DNA from: Chara braunii
Taxonomy: Eukaryota > Streptophyta > Charophyceae > Charales > Characeae
Reading direction: 5' to 3'
Assembly (NCBI GenBank): GCA_003427395.1
Contig: BFEA01000085.1
Coordinates: forward strand, 3,527,542 to 3,568,266
DNA: 40,725 bases
Numbering within the stretch: the stretch's first letter is position 1; each line of letters starts with the position of its first letter. Position numbers and translations under genes: made by a program. The notes below the pieces were generated by a model that was given only the letters and a program-made list of their open reading frames with translations, ran no database searches and was not told where the DNA came from. Of this stretch, positions 20,273-30,339 are shown in pieces.

Positions 20273-21310
20273 ATTGAGATAAATGAAACAAGTACGTAAA
20301 ACAAATGTGTATGTATATAACTTCAGATTAAACATGTATACGAAATGCATTGATGGTGTCATGAATTGTGGCATTGTATATACACAAGTGAGACATCCAA
20401 CTTGTTATAGGCTCATTCTGCACATCGGTGTACAAGTCTCTCTATCCGACTTCTTTCATCAATCTCGTTTATGAGCGCAGCGTGTTTGCTTTGAAGACCA
20501 AAGAAGAAGTGTCGAAGTTGAGGTGCGTTATCATGTCTCTCGCTTTTGCCCACTATATATTTTTAACAATTTCTTGACAACTTCTGGTCATTTCTTTAAA
20601 CATGCCACATGAACCCGCTGCGCTGTTGCCTTATCCATAATACTTTCTATTCATGTACATATATGCTAAATTCACATCATATTACACTTCATTGTCTTAT
20701 TTGTACTATGTTGTTTCTTTGCCCATGTTCTGCTATATATCTGTCTTATATAAATTCGCAGTTTCGTGAAATACTTATCTCCACATCATGATCACCTACC
20801 GCAAACATCGTCTTAAATGCACCTAGTAGGCAAAAGCACCAACTGCCTGTTGATAAGGAACTTCCCCTGCAATGTTTACCAGACACTGCCAATACTCGTA
20901 GGGGGAGAAAACCAGAAAAGACTCGCAATGATTGGCCCACCCAAAACGCATGGTCCTCATGTCAGTGCTAACAACTGAGCCCTGGCCGCTATCACCCACC
21001 TGCTGTTGTACCAGATGTCACACCTTCTGGTCATTGAACCTCGCATATACTCCCTGATTACACAGGATTCAGGCTACTGCGGGATTCCCCTTCATGCTTT
21101 TATTTCCTTTTTCCCTTCTGTTTCTCTGTTTTTCCAACAATGATAAATATAATGAAAAAGGCTGAAGGCCGCCCCGTCCGAAATTGACAGGTCGGAATTA
21201 CCGTTCAAAACAAAAAGAGCAACAAAACAGGGGGGGGAAAAAAAGCACACCCCAGTAACATGAAGATCGGCGTCATGAGATCTTTGGTTTAATCCACATT
21301 CGCCTCATAT
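20273..21310. repeat. Higher-order repeat unit 3 (block D, truncated block A)
   Basis: Block D recurs from about 20273 (GTAAAACAAATGTGTATG, CATCGGTGTACAAGT, GAAGTTGAGGTGCGTTA, ATTACACTTCATTGTCTT). A block A (about 20838-21310) follows and ends at the first box (GGTTTAATCCACATTCGC). The downstream half of block A is missing, and the Helitron coding region begins about 200 bases later. Confidence 0.75.
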
Positions 21311-21514
21311 GTCACTGCAAAGGTACTGCCCTGTTCTTATTCCAGATGTTTACATGCATACTTTATCAAAGAAATGGATGCGAACAATATGTCTGCCCTA
21401 CTAATACACCTGTTGTCTTGGTTGCATGTGTGGTGGCCTGTTTTCGCATTCATTCTATTTCCTTTGTCTACTATCCTCTGCCATATTCCCTTCATTTCAC
21501 ATGTATTCGTATAG
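21311..21514. other. Junction between repeat array and Helitron coding region
   Basis: No open frame or clear element end is visible. The Helitron 5' terminus should lie at or before this stretch, and possible promoter sequence for the Helitron gene would be here. No convincing TATA box is seen. Confidence 0.35.
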
Positions 21515-21994
21515 ATGCCTCGCCCATATAAACCACGGTATATTCATGGTCATTTGGAAATAGATGAACAAAGAGCAACTCGACTACATAAACGTCGTGA
21601 TCAGGATAGATTCAAACGACAAAACATGACCGAGGACGAATGGGCTAAGCGACGTCAAGCTGATGCTCGTTACCGTGAAAGAATCCGACAGGCAACAACA
21701 ATCCTCCCGGTCTCCTCCAACTACGACGGCCCATGTATCTTCACCCAACGCTGGCTACGCTTGAAAAAAATCGCTCGCATGAAACACCATTACGATAAAC
21801 GTGTTGTTCCCATAAGACACACTCGTTTAAAAGCTCTCGCTCGAAAAACCCGCAAGCGTGATGCGTTGATGGTAGCTGGATTCCAACCAATTTTGGATGA
21901 GAGAAAACAAATTGTTCTTGATCAATTACTACATTTATTAAGTCTTCATAGCCTTGTCGATGTAGTGTGCTGCATATGTGATGCATTTACATAG
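21515..21994 (+). pseudogene. Helitron RepHel N-terminal region
   Basis: The 159-codon frame starts at an ATG (MPRPYKPRYIHGHLEI) and is rich in Arg and Lys (RRDQDRFKRQNMTEDEWAKR, TRLKALARKTRKRD), as Helitron N-termini often are. Such a stretch could serve nuclear import and DNA contact. Near the end it has VCCICDAF, a CxxC-type pair like the first zinc-binding pair that precedes the Helitron-specific domain. The TAG at 21992 is reached in a different phase from the next frame, which overlaps it, so a one- or two-base shift or a small intron separates the two. I treat this as the N-terminus of the same ancestral protein. Confidence 0.7.
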
Positions 21995-22003
21995 ACGGAG
22001 TAC

Positions 22004-23918
22004 CATGTCAGTATATTCAATATATGATACAAAAGCATTAACACGTATGCATGTTTGCCTTCACTGCCCTGATCCACATTTGTCTGCCCCTCTTTCCTCT
22101 TATTACGACTGCTCTGATGCACATTTTGCATTTACGGGCCTCATGCTTTCTTGTGCCGGTATAACCCATTCAGATCCTTCTTCGATTACTTTCAATGTCT
22201 GCTCCTTCTGTTCCAAATCACTATTTCATGGAAACAAACCGCCAACACTTCCGAAACTTGCTATTGCAAACCATTTTTTCATCGGAGCATTGCCATCAGA
22301 GATGTCTGTGCCAACTTGGCCTGAGCTTATCATGACTGGCATAGTCACTTTCATGGCTCAAAGCAGAATACTGCGAGGTGGCTTTCACACACTCCTTTCA
22401 TGGAAACTCAACAGAGATGTACTATATCGCATACTTCTTGTTGACCCCTTGACAAACGTACAGGTCAAACATATCCGAAAACTACACTCTGTTCGTCAAA
22501 GTGTGGTTTTGGATCTCCTCTCTTTCTATAAACAATATAATCCATTTTATTTTGACATAAACATATATAAAAATGCAATGGTCGAAATGGCTAACCACGG
22601 TCAGGACTACACCCCACATACAATCATCGATTGCGCCATGAATATCAATGTTGCAAATGCAATCGATGTAGAACAAGAAGGACTCAATTGTAATGTCGAC
22701 TGCACTGATGAGACGACATACATTGAAAAAAGAGTTGTGTTTGGACATACAGCGGCGCATGTTGATTCTTTGACAGAGAACCGTATTCTCCTTCAACAGG
22801 CTGACGTGAACGAATCCGATCTGGACTTCATATTCCTGGTTCATTCGTCCTCAAAAATTTTCAATATTTTTTATGTTGAAATTGACGCAAAAATGTTTCC
22901 TCATCTTTTCCCCTATGGTAGAGGATACCTCGGAGAACCTTCTCGACGAGTCTCGGTGTCGAAACAAGTATGCGCTAAGCATTATTGCTCATTGAGCCAC
23001 CGACGCTTTACAAAAGATCCTTATTACGTTCTCATGATATTTGACCGCCTTTCCTTCGACCGTGAATACACAATGGCCAATATCACATGTAAATCACATT
23101 CGCAATTCCACTCATGTATTTCTAATATTGCAACCGAGCAACTAAAACAAGGGTTGAAAAATGATCGTCGTCGACGATGTGGCCATGCCCCGCTGCCCAC
23201 GACACCTGGTGTGAATGAGTTGTTACGTAATGTTGAATGCAGTTCTGCATATGTATGGGGAAGCAATGCTGAACGTCGAGCAAGACGGCAGAAAGCATTT
23301 GCAACATGTGACCGATTTGGGCAGCCCAACCTCTTCCTCACTATTACGCCAAATACTGACGCGTCATTTGCATTCGCATCTCACTGTGGTCTCATTGACG
23401 TCAACCAATTCCTCAACATCGGCAATGAGGTACCTCATGTTCCATTGGATCTTCTGAAACAGTTTTCAATTGCTGATAACGTTTCATCTGCACGCCTTTT
23501 TGATGAACTTGTTCTTGTGTTTTTGAAAACAGTCTTAGGTTTCGATATTGAAAATAGATGTTCTACATCTGACGGCGGTTTTTTTGGACATGTAGATGCC
23601 TTCTTTGGAATAGTAGAAACCCAAGGTAGAGATACGCTTCACTTACACTGTCTCGTGTGGCTTAAAAATGTCTCTCCTACAACATGCGATTTTAATTACC
23701 TTCGAGACTCTCAACCACATTTCTCGGACTTGATTTCAGGCTACACTCATAACATTATTTCTACAGCGATTCCCTTTGACATTCTCTCTCTACACTATAC
23801 AGCGTGCAATCATCAACCACCCACATTTGTTCCCCTCCTGATTCCCAACACTGCACGCATGTCTCCATTTCTAAAAAATCGTGATTTGGCGAAGCTTCAG
23901 GAGCCCACGCTCGGTTAA
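22004..23918 (+). pseudogene. Helitron Rep: Helitron-specific domain and HUH nuclease
   Basis: It is read from the ATG at 22004; the frame is open slightly upstream. CLHCPDP and FNVCSFCSKSLF provide cysteine pairs. LAIANHFFIGALPSEM matches the conserved LANGLWIGxVPxxL block ahead of Rep in Helitrons. LFPYGRGYLGEPSRR lies in the middle. Rep motif 1 is FGQPNLFLTITPN (base 23331 on), and the metal-binding HUH motif is LHLHCLVWL at 23637-23663, with both histidines present. Known role: this nuclease nicks the element end and starts rolling-circle transposition. The frame meets TAA at 23916 but stays open to another TAA at 24079 (CSHCKSLF..LEDDPFFLHPFA), so a nonsense mutation rather than the natural end is likely. 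The tyrosines are in the next segment. Confidence 0.9.
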
Positions 23919-24157
23919 TGTAGCCACTGCAAATCACTGTTCAGCTCTCAACACCTCATGCGACGTGCTATTTCCCATACGGCTCCACGACATGTTGCGA
24001 AGGATTTGTCTATTCATGATGTCTTGTTGAACTTCTATTCCAAACTCGAAGACGACCCATTCTTTCTTCACCCTTTTGCATAAAACCTCATTGCTACACC
24101 TCCTGAGATGCTTACTCGGACATAACTGCTACAAACTTTTGTTTCCTCATATGTTTT

Positions 24158-25669
24158 TTGTTATACCTTGTTCGAACACACCATTGGATACATACGACAT
24201 CGTGTTTCAAATTTTCACGCACAACGGTCTCGGATCGAACATGTCTTTATTTATTTCCTTGCCAGCAAATTGACCATACTACTTTTGGGCCCTCCGGTGT
24301 TACACTTCAACGTTCCTTTAACCATGAGTATATTAATAATTATAATGTTGTCATCTTATCAACATTCAAATGCAATCATGATAGTCAACCACTGTTCGGT
24401 AGGGCAGATGCTGCGGACCGAATCTATTATTCATGTCGATATGCAACTAAGGATCAACAACGAATTGATTGTGACCTCGCATTACGTTTGGCTTCTTTTA
24501 ATGCTCGTCAAGTACGAGAGCAAATGATAAAAGATAATGTATCTCTTCCGGAAGTTGTAAAGACTCGTCGTCGTATATCTTCACAACTATTTGCATTGAC
24601 TAACAAACAAGAGACTGCAGAACCATTGTGTGCATTATATATTCTTCGACAGTCCTGCGCATATAAAAGTCACCTCTACAAGTTCATTCCTCTTAAACAA
24701 ATGCTCAAACAACCGTTAGCCAATGCAGACACTGTATATAATTTGGAACGAGGATTGAGTACGTTTACGGTGCTGCATCCATTAGATGACTACATCTACC
24801 GCCCGTTGCAGTTATCATGTATATGTATTTACGAATTCTTTATGTGGTATTCTCGAACTGATATTGTTCACATTGCATCTCATGACCGAGCATTTTTGAA
24901 TAGTCATCCATTATCAAAAGCTAAATATCTACGCCACAATACCACACCTTACATTCCTGTTCTTCCTATCTCCTCACGTATTCCCGATTTCACCCAGTGT
25001 CACACACCGGTTACACAAGAACTCCATGCGCAATTATCACTTCTGTTTTTCAAGCCTTTTAGAAATTTATTTGATCTCCTCAAAGAAGGCCGCGACAAGG
25101 CTTCAGAATTTCATATTTTATATGACCAGATGCCCCTCTTTCCTTGCACTGATTATCTTCAAATACAAGATTTCTATGTGGCACGGTCTCGTGCAAAAGA
25201 GACTGCGGGGCGACATGCGACATATGTTACTCCTGCTCCCATGCTAACACACGATTCTGATTCTGCTGACAACTCAAATGATGAAGATTTCATGTTGGCC
25301 CATTCGAAAACAAACAGTAACATGATGTACTTCCCTGATAATCTTGACCTGGAGTCATCACAGACACATTTTTTCACGGCAATACTTGACAACCCTACCC
25401 ATTTTCCTTCTATGCTACCTCGGCCTTTAAAAACAATATTCAATCAAATGTTTCGTAATAACTTTATGGGCACCACTGCACACAATCTGACTAACGTTTA
25501 TCATGCTAACGTGAACGTCAATATATTGTGCGAACTCAGTCTGTATCAAATGTTGGAGTTGTTCGAGCTTGGCTCAAAGCAGCGAAAACTGAACATACGG
25601 CGGTGTGCTCTGCTGACCGTGATGAGTCTCATTGGTCTACAATGCCGCATCCAACCCGTGTTCGTCTGA
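24158..25669 (+). pseudogene. Helitron Rep two-tyrosine motif and Rep-helicase linker
   Basis: Similarity to Helitrons becomes clear from about 24280 (FGPSGVTLQRSF, YINNYNVVIL, CNHDSQPLF). The catalytic motif YYSCRYATK has tyrosines at 24428 and 24440, three residues apart, as expected for the paired tyrosines of Helitron Rep. The rest is the linker between Rep and helicase: an aromatic stretch YRPLQLSCICIYEFF, LLFFKPFRNLFDLL, and an acidic segment DSDSADNSNDEDF. The frame starts in a different phase from the previous segment, so a shift occurred between 24080 and 24270. It ends at TGA 25667-25669, while the helicase continues in an overlapping frame from about 25600. No start codon is expected here. 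Confidence 0.88.
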
Positions 25670-26087
25670 TTACGAATGCACTTGAAACAAGTAATAAAAA
25701 ATTCCCTTATCCTTTTACAACAAAATGTGACAAAGATAAGGCGTTCCCTACTATCTCGGAGATGTCTGAAATTTTTCGCCTCAAACGTCCTCAACATATT
25801 GCATTCGCACTTGTTGCTGATGCTCTTCTAAAAACATGGCTCAACCAATTACATAATGATGGGACAAATGAGGAGCCAACCATTGAAATGATCCACAAAC
25901 AACTCGCCAAACACCAACTGCTCATGTTCCTCACAGGAGAAGGTGGTACGGGCAAATCACGCGTCATTGACACGATTGAAGCCTTTTGTGTAGCCTGGAA
26001 ATGACCGAACACCCTTACCAAAACAGCAATGACTGACAAAGCTGCAGTTGGAATTTGTGGCATGACATTCCATAGTAGACAAAGCCT
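25528..26087 (+). pseudogene. Helitron Pif1-type helicase, Walker A part
   Basis: The frame carries the helicase nucleotide-binding loop LTGEGGTGKSRVIDTI (TGEGGTGKS at 25933-25959), preceded by HKQLAKHQLLMFL, the typical lead-in in Helitron helicases. A TGA at 26002-26004 interrupts it. The same frame then continues with TAMTDKAAVGICGMTFHS, the motif Ia-type block, up to a second TGA at about 26086. The last five codons before the first stop (FCVAWK) are otherwise ordinary. Known role: 5'-3' unwinding of the element DNA during rolling-circle transfer. Confidence 0.88.
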
Positions 26088-27346
26088 TTGATGATATAAC
26101 AACTGCTCTTAAAGGTATTCCAAGCTTTTCTGAGGAACTCACTTTACTTGTTGTGGATGAAATTAGCATGATGAATAAGTATCAACTAGTCAGACTTGAC
26201 CTCGGGCTCCTTTTTGAACGCAAAATTGATCTGCCCTTCGGGGGTATACATGTTCTTCTTGCTGGCGACAATTTTTAAGTGCCCCCAGTCTTTGGCATTC
26301 TTATTTATCAAATGCTGTCGTCGAAACTGGCAAATATGACTTGGGATAACAAAGGGTTTAAGATTTGGTGGCTATTTAAAACCGTCGTTATTCTTCATGA
26401 GTCCGTTCGTTTCAACTCCGATCCTGAATGGGGACTTGGATGCTCTTTTGCCCGGAAAGGTCTTTGGACAAACGATTTTGTCCGCATCATTAATAACAGA
26501 TTCATATTTGTCAACCCTTTTTCAATAGAACCAATGACACCACGCATGCCATCAGTCCCAACACCCCCGTTGCATTCACAGCCCCCAAAGACAACAATAT
26601 ATATAACGTCGAATAATGAGACACGTGTCCAGCTCATTCATAATTACACTAAATGTTTGTCTGAGGCGCTCCATTCTGGACATTATCCTATTCGAGTGCT
26701 TGCTGATTTTGACAACTCGTTGTCGAACAAAACTAAACACAATATTCAACGTATTATGTCACTGTCCGATAACCAACTCGGTAGATATGCTCCATTTCTG
26801 GACCTCGTGCCCACAATGCCCATTGTCTTTACTCAAAACGTGGATCCAAAACGAGGTGTTGCTAACGGTATATTTGCCTTGTTGCATTCTCTACAATTTC
26901 CTTCGACAACACAGTTTCTTCTGGTTCATCATAACAACGACTCTTTTGATGTCATATTCCCTAATCAACCTCCAGATGTCGCGCTCGTAACTCTGCCAAA
27001 CAGCACATGTTCCGACGCTCTTGATTTTCCCCACTTGTTAAATTCAACTGCGAATGTCTATCCCGTCCTGTTGGAGCGTTCAAAACGACCGGTTCGTGTT
27101 CAACTCCCACCAACACCGGATCAACCTCAACGTTCTTGTGCTCTCTATCCAAAGCAATTCTCGTTTGTCTCTGCAATTGCAGCAACAACTTACAAAATCC
27201 AAGGTGAGAGACTGGCTTCTTTGGTTGTCGTCGATTGGAAAACAAACCTTGCAAACTTCGGATAAAAAATTGATGTCCCGCAACAGGGATATATCAATGT
27301 TTCTCGAGCTATAAATCGCCATGCCTTTATTGCACTCAAACCACTC
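26088..27346 (+). pseudogene. Helitron Pif1-type helicase, Walker B to motif VI
   Basis: After a one-base shift near 26088 the helicase continues. Walker B is LLVVDEISMMNKYQ, followed by FGGIHVLLAGDNF, where a TAA (26276-26278) occupies the position of the conserved Gln of the GDxxQxPPV motif, and then VPPVFG. Further on are TSNNETRVQLIHNY, MPIVFTQNVDPKRGVANG, FVSAIAATTYKIQGERL (motif V-like) and, after a TAA at 27263-27265, GYINVSRAINRHAFIALKPL (motif VI). Apart from these stops the frame is continuous from 26089. The helicase is otherwise complete in motif content, so the copy decayed recently enough to leave all motifs readable. Confidence 0.88.
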
Positions 27347-28453
27347 ACCGTTGAGTTGACCGATTTCTTCAAACCTGCTCCAAGTGTACTGCGCGAAGAT
27401 GACCGACTTATTTGTCTTTCTGACTCGCTCCTTCAAACCGACAACATCAAAACGATGTTTACAACACCTACATCACCGGAACCTCTTGTCCTTCCTTCCC
27501 TGTCTTTTACTACCTTGCTACTTTCTTCTTCGTCGGATGACTTTGCCTCTCCCCATGATTCACATGCCAACCCGGCTTCCAATGCAATGCCAAATTAGCT
27601 TCCAACCCCGCTGCCTGCATTGCCGGATCCTCTTCTTCTTCCCTCTCTATCTTTTGCTTCCTCATTGTTCTCCTCCTCATCAGATGACCCTCTTCCCCCT
27701 GAATCGCAAAAAAACTTGCCTACTCATACATTGTCGGATCACCGTTCTCTTTCTCATAATTATGAATCCGTCTCATCGGATGACGATGATACGCTTTTTC
27801 CAATTCCACTAGACTCTGAAGAATGTCTATATATAACATTACATGGATCATCGTGGTTGTCTGATGTCCCTATTGATGATTACGGCCATCTCCTCATGTC
27901 CAACATTGCTCCTGTTCTTATCACGAACTGCTGCACATATAATCAGGGTATGGCAACTAGAGACTACCACTTTGTAGACAGACAAGTCCGCAGGCATCTA
28001 CGAGAACACCCGCTTCACACACTCAGATATTTATTTTTCCTCGTCCATGTCAACAATAATCACTGGACGTTGGGCTTCCTTGACTTCCAAACGATTCAAA
28101 TTTTATATTACGACAGCTTATATTTTACAGACAATAACTTCTTCAAGACAATCAAACAATGGTTGTCTCAAAGATTAAATCTGCTTTCTATTTTCTAACA
28201 TGCGTCGTGTTTTGTTCTTGCTGGGCCACGTGAGATGACCACGTCTGACTGTGGGGTCTTCATATTAATTATGATGCGTTATCTGCTTTTGCCCGATCCG
28301 TTTTCTGATAATTTTCTCTTTTCCCACGCTGACATTCTATACTACAGAAACATGATACACAATGAACTGACTACATGCCATCCCCGACCTGTAACACCGC
28401 ATCCACATTTATCTTGTCCCCTTTTGCCGCCCCTTCTCTGTCAAGCTTCTTGA
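27347..28453 (+). pseudogene. Ulp1/SENP-like cysteine protease domain fused after the helicase
   Basis: The frame is the same as that of the helicase. A linker contains a doubled Leu/Ser-rich segment (LPSLSFTTLLLSSSSDD, LPSLSFASSLFSSSSDD) with a TAG at 27596 between the copies. The protease follows. YRYLFFLVHVNNNHWTLGFL-type context (actual LRYLFFLVHVNNNHW) gives the catalytic His at 28061. ILYYDSL gives the Asp at 28112, exactly 17 residues later as in Ulp1. After a TAA at 28196, REMTTSDCGVF gives the catalytic Cys at 28250. The Gln that forms the oxyanion hole six residues before the Cys in Ulp1 is Glu here (GAG at 28232). In the family these enzymes cleave ubiquitin-like proteins such as SUMO. 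A role in processing the element's own polyprotein or in countering SUMO-based host control is inference only. Confidence 0.85.
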
Positions 28454-29411
28454 TCATGATTCCCACGTTCCTATATCTCTCACAGTTATTGTTATCCACA
28501 AATCTTATGAAATGCTGACATTCACGCTCAGAGATGCGCATGTGCTTCACTTTTGGACATGTGAGTTATATATTCTTCTTCTTCCCATGCTCATGTTGCC
28601 TTGTTCACTTTGATTTTGATTTATGTAAAACCCAAAAATGGCAGATACAACAACTTTGGAAATCAACAATGACAACGACAAATGGTTCCGAAACCACCAC
28701 GTGTCTTACCTTCTCCTTACATCGTTGCCCTTCTTGTTCCACTTCACGTACCATATAACGCCACATATTCCTGCTCTGACCAATCTTACCCTCCTGCTCC
28801 ACGCCCTGCTGTGCCGCCTACTCCGCTCTTCTCGATATTCCTACTTTTACTAAAACTCGTGTGCTCCTGCTCCACGACCTGCTGCGCCACCTGCTCCACT
28901 ATCCTTTTCTTTTTCCATTAGTTGAAATGAAATATCCTTCCACATACATATACACAGCCAAAGACAAATCATAATCTGTCTTGCTCCTGCGTCTAAACTA
29001 TGTTGGCCACATGCGGTATCTGTATGAAACTTCTTCATATAAGCCATGGCGTCCCAACTCTGAATCCATGAAAAATTGTTGGCTACCGTTTGTCTGTCAA
29101 CAATGATTCATATAATCCGATGAACCCCGCTATCCAATGGTTTGTCAACTGCAAACTTCTTCCTGACCTCCAAAGGCTCTCATCCCCAACCATACATGGC
29201 TTACCGGCTATAAAGTGTTCCACAGGACACAGCATAACCTCCACTATACGCTCCTCCAACTGCATACCCCAATCTCCAATTTTTTACTTCACCGACATTT
29301 TCAATGACTGCAACCAGTCCAATGCTGCCGAAACCCGAATGGCTTCAAAATTGACTGGCATAATACCCCTCCCCACACATTATGGAGCCTGTGACTGACA
29401 CCCATCATCCA
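28454..29411. other. Helitron 3' region, no coherent gene
   Basis: Frames here are short and broken. One plus-strand stretch at 29090-29398 (102 codons, IQWFVNCKLLPDLQRLSS) could be decayed coding sequence but matches nothing that I recognise. It is followed by similar-looking short frames, so the region may be the remains of an accessory gene. Confidence 0.35.
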
Positions 29412-30178
29412 TCACATCTGTGGTCTTCGATGTATACTGCCCACTGATGACATTCCGAACTGCCATCTCACACAAGAAAATGCAAATGCACAATTAATTG
29501 CGCAGACTGAATTGTTCAATCTCACTACTAACAATGACATTTCTAAATATATCCTTGCTTATACAAATCCGCAAAATTGTCTTCCTAACGAACGCACCTG
29601 TCTGTTCTGTCTGCATCTGCAGGTCCATTACAATGGAATGCATCCCAATCAAGACGGTCACTCATGTCGCAGCTATGTCGGAGCCGTTGCTCACTCCAAG
29701 AGGCAATGTCATCAAGCTATGGCCGCCTCCTCTATGGTTAGGGGAGAATTATGTTGGCAACCCAACAATTACTTTGGAATGGAGTGACTTCCATGACATT
29801 CTTTTTTTGCGACATATGATACAGAGTCTCGCAAACACCATGTACTACATTCAACTTGACAATGTCACTATTGGCTCTATCCATCAGACTTCACACGCAT
29901 CGAATTGACTGCACTATTTGGGTATGGGGTGACAAAACAATTTTCAACACGGCCCGACTGATGTCCTCTGGTCTGTTGTTCAAATTCTGAGCAAACGTGT
30001 GGCGCTCATGGCATTGCGAACCATTGCCCACCCACTCCCTTGTTGTGCTGGAAACGCACCCTTCCGCTTTGGCAAATTGTTTGCGGGTCACCACGACTTC
30101 ACTGCTCCAATTCGTGCACGCAATTATCCATACACCGGTTTCGTAATCCATGCCTTCCATGAAATTGACATTGTCTAA
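29412..30178 (+). pseudogene. Decayed unknown accessory ORF downstream of the protease
   Basis: Two plus-strand frames overlap. One (29412-29787) reads CGLRCILPTDDIPNCHLTQE and, later, NERTCLFCLHLQVHYNG. The other (29498-29908) contains VIKLWPPPLWLGENYVGN and WSDFHDILFLRHMI. The second frame continues after stops at 29906 and about 29926 as VLWSVVQILSKRVALMAL and HHDFTAPIRARNYPYTGF to a TAA at 30176. This second frame is in phase with the helicase-protease frame. The composition looks coding, but no domain is recognised. A 116-codon minus-strand frame (29891-30241) also exists and cannot be excluded. Plant Helitrons sometimes carry an RPA-like gene, but I see no RPA hallmark here. Confidence 0.35.
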
Positions 30179-30339
30179 TACACATGCCTTCATATCACAT
30201 TTCCACCCGCACTGCGACCTCGACGGTCGGTCCTTCAACACAAGACACTCACATGTCTACATTCCGCTGCTTACGGATTCATGATTATTTTCACACCAAC
30301 AATTAACCATGGTATCCACCACACAAGAAATTTGTAGAA

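Larger units (their letters stand above)
21515..28453 (+). mobile_element. Degenerate Helitron encoding Rep-helicase and a Ulp1-like protease
   Basis: In order on one strand it has a basic N-terminal region, the Helitron-specific domain, an HUH Rep nuclease with two tyrosines, a Pif1-type superfamily 1 helicase, and a Ulp1/SENP-like cysteine protease. Rep plus Pif1 on one polypeptide is diagnostic of Helitrons, rolling-circle DNA transposons. Breaks are frameshifts near 21990, between 24080 and 24270, near 25600 and at about 26088, and in-frame stops at 23916, 24079, 26002, 26276, 27263, 27596 and 28196. The copy is therefore non-autonomous now. I could not identify the 5' TC and 3' CTRR-plus-hairpin termini with confidence, so the coordinates given are those of the coding part only. 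Confidence 0.9.

Noticed and set aside
28454-30250. RPA70-like gene, as carried by some plant Helitrons
   Set aside because: No OB-fold or zinc-binding pattern typical of RPA large subunits is visible in any frame.
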